NCBI GenBank assembly: GCA_963281255.1
Contig: OY725499.1
Location: forward strand, 124,001 to 188,000
Length of the DNA stretch: 64,000 bases
Source of the DNA: Aphrocallistes beatrix
Lineage: Eukaryota; Porifera; Hexactinellida; Sceptrulophora; Aphrocallistidae
Direction of reading: 5' to 3'
Every line of letters begins with the position of its first letter. The first letter of the stretch is position 1. Both the position numbers and the translations under genes were made by a program. Shown piece by piece: positions 63,753 through 64,000 of the stretch. The notes under the pieces are model-generated. The model saw only the letters and a program-made list of their open reading frames with translations. It was not told the origin of the DNA and made no database searches.

Positions 63753-63970
63753 CATACATACTAACTGTCCCATTTTCACTCTACTATTTAGCTAGTTTTC
63801 ATGGACATACCTAATTTACGGAATGGAACGGAACCATTCCGTAAATTAGGTATGTCCAGCTTTCACGAGTGTACCGCTTTATATGAAATTTCCCCCCCCC
63901 CTGTATAATACTTTTCTATTGCATCCCGCCATGTCTCGCGAAATTCAACGCTGCATCCCGCTTTTAAAAT
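63753..63970. mobile_element. R3 repeat interrupted by an R7 MITE
   Basis: R3 starts CATACTAACTGTCCCATTTT just after the exon 2 donor of the protease gene and ends CATCCCGCTTTTAAAATGTA. R7 (63799-63852, GGACATACCTAATTTACGGA and mirror) is inserted with flanks AGTTTTCAT and AGCTTTCAC. Confidence 0.65.
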
Positions 63971-64000
63971 GTATAATTGGGACCAGGAGGTTAGTTCATA

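Overview
This is animal (metazoan) nuclear DNA: AT-rich, with intron-rich genes using GT-AG splice sites and a very high load of short inverted-repeat elements. An axonemal dynein, a CERT-type START protein, a NACHT-LRR receptor with death-fold domains and a 26/29-kDa-type papain-family protease point to an early-branching aquatic invertebrate. A sponge is my first guess and a cnidarian second; nothing here proves the phylum. No computation was run. Exon limits were read by hand from splice signals, reading phase and remembered family sequences, so single-base errors are possible.

Layout. 1-13042, plus strand: the 3' part of the ribonucleotide reductase large subunit (RRM1), a compact NOP10 gene only about 240 bp downstream, a 1-kb giant inverted repeat made of 30-bp tandem units, about 2 kb without a recognised gene, then a complete seven-exon GCN2 (EIF2AK4) kinase gene. 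13850-15375, minus strand: a four-exon, 281-aa CERT-like START protein that begins with an FFAT-like motif and has no PH domain. 17034-51373, minus strand: a complete 40-exon inner-arm dynein heavy chain, best matched by DNAH7; my reconstruction keeps phase through all 39 introns and gives 4016 aa. An intron of this gene carries, on the plus strand, a U2 snRNA-like gene with intact stems but a replaced branch-site-recognition sequence. 52019-55477, minus strand: a single-exon receptor with two N-terminal DED-like domains, NACHT and LRRs. 58488-60228: a decayed Tc1/mariner element. 61715 onward, plus strand: the first two exons of a secreted 26/29-kDa-type cysteine protease, cut by the window edge.

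Mobile DNA. Introns and spacers are filled by at least a dozen MITE-like families, named R1-R14 here. R1 (13 copies), R2, R10, R11 and R14 share TA target duplications and CAGT-type ends as in pogo/Tigger elements; R4 has hAT-like ends; R7 shows 9-bp target duplications as in Mutator-like elements. Nesting is common. Two TA-inserting MITEs sit exactly inside dynein 5' splice sites.

The genes do not form one pathway. They cover dNTP synthesis, snoRNP assembly, amino-acid starvation signalling, ceramide transfer, ciliary motility, innate sensing and proteolysis. The most unusual items are the U2-like RNA, the DED-DED-NACHT-LRR receptor, the PH-less CERT-like protein and the MITE-edited splice donors.
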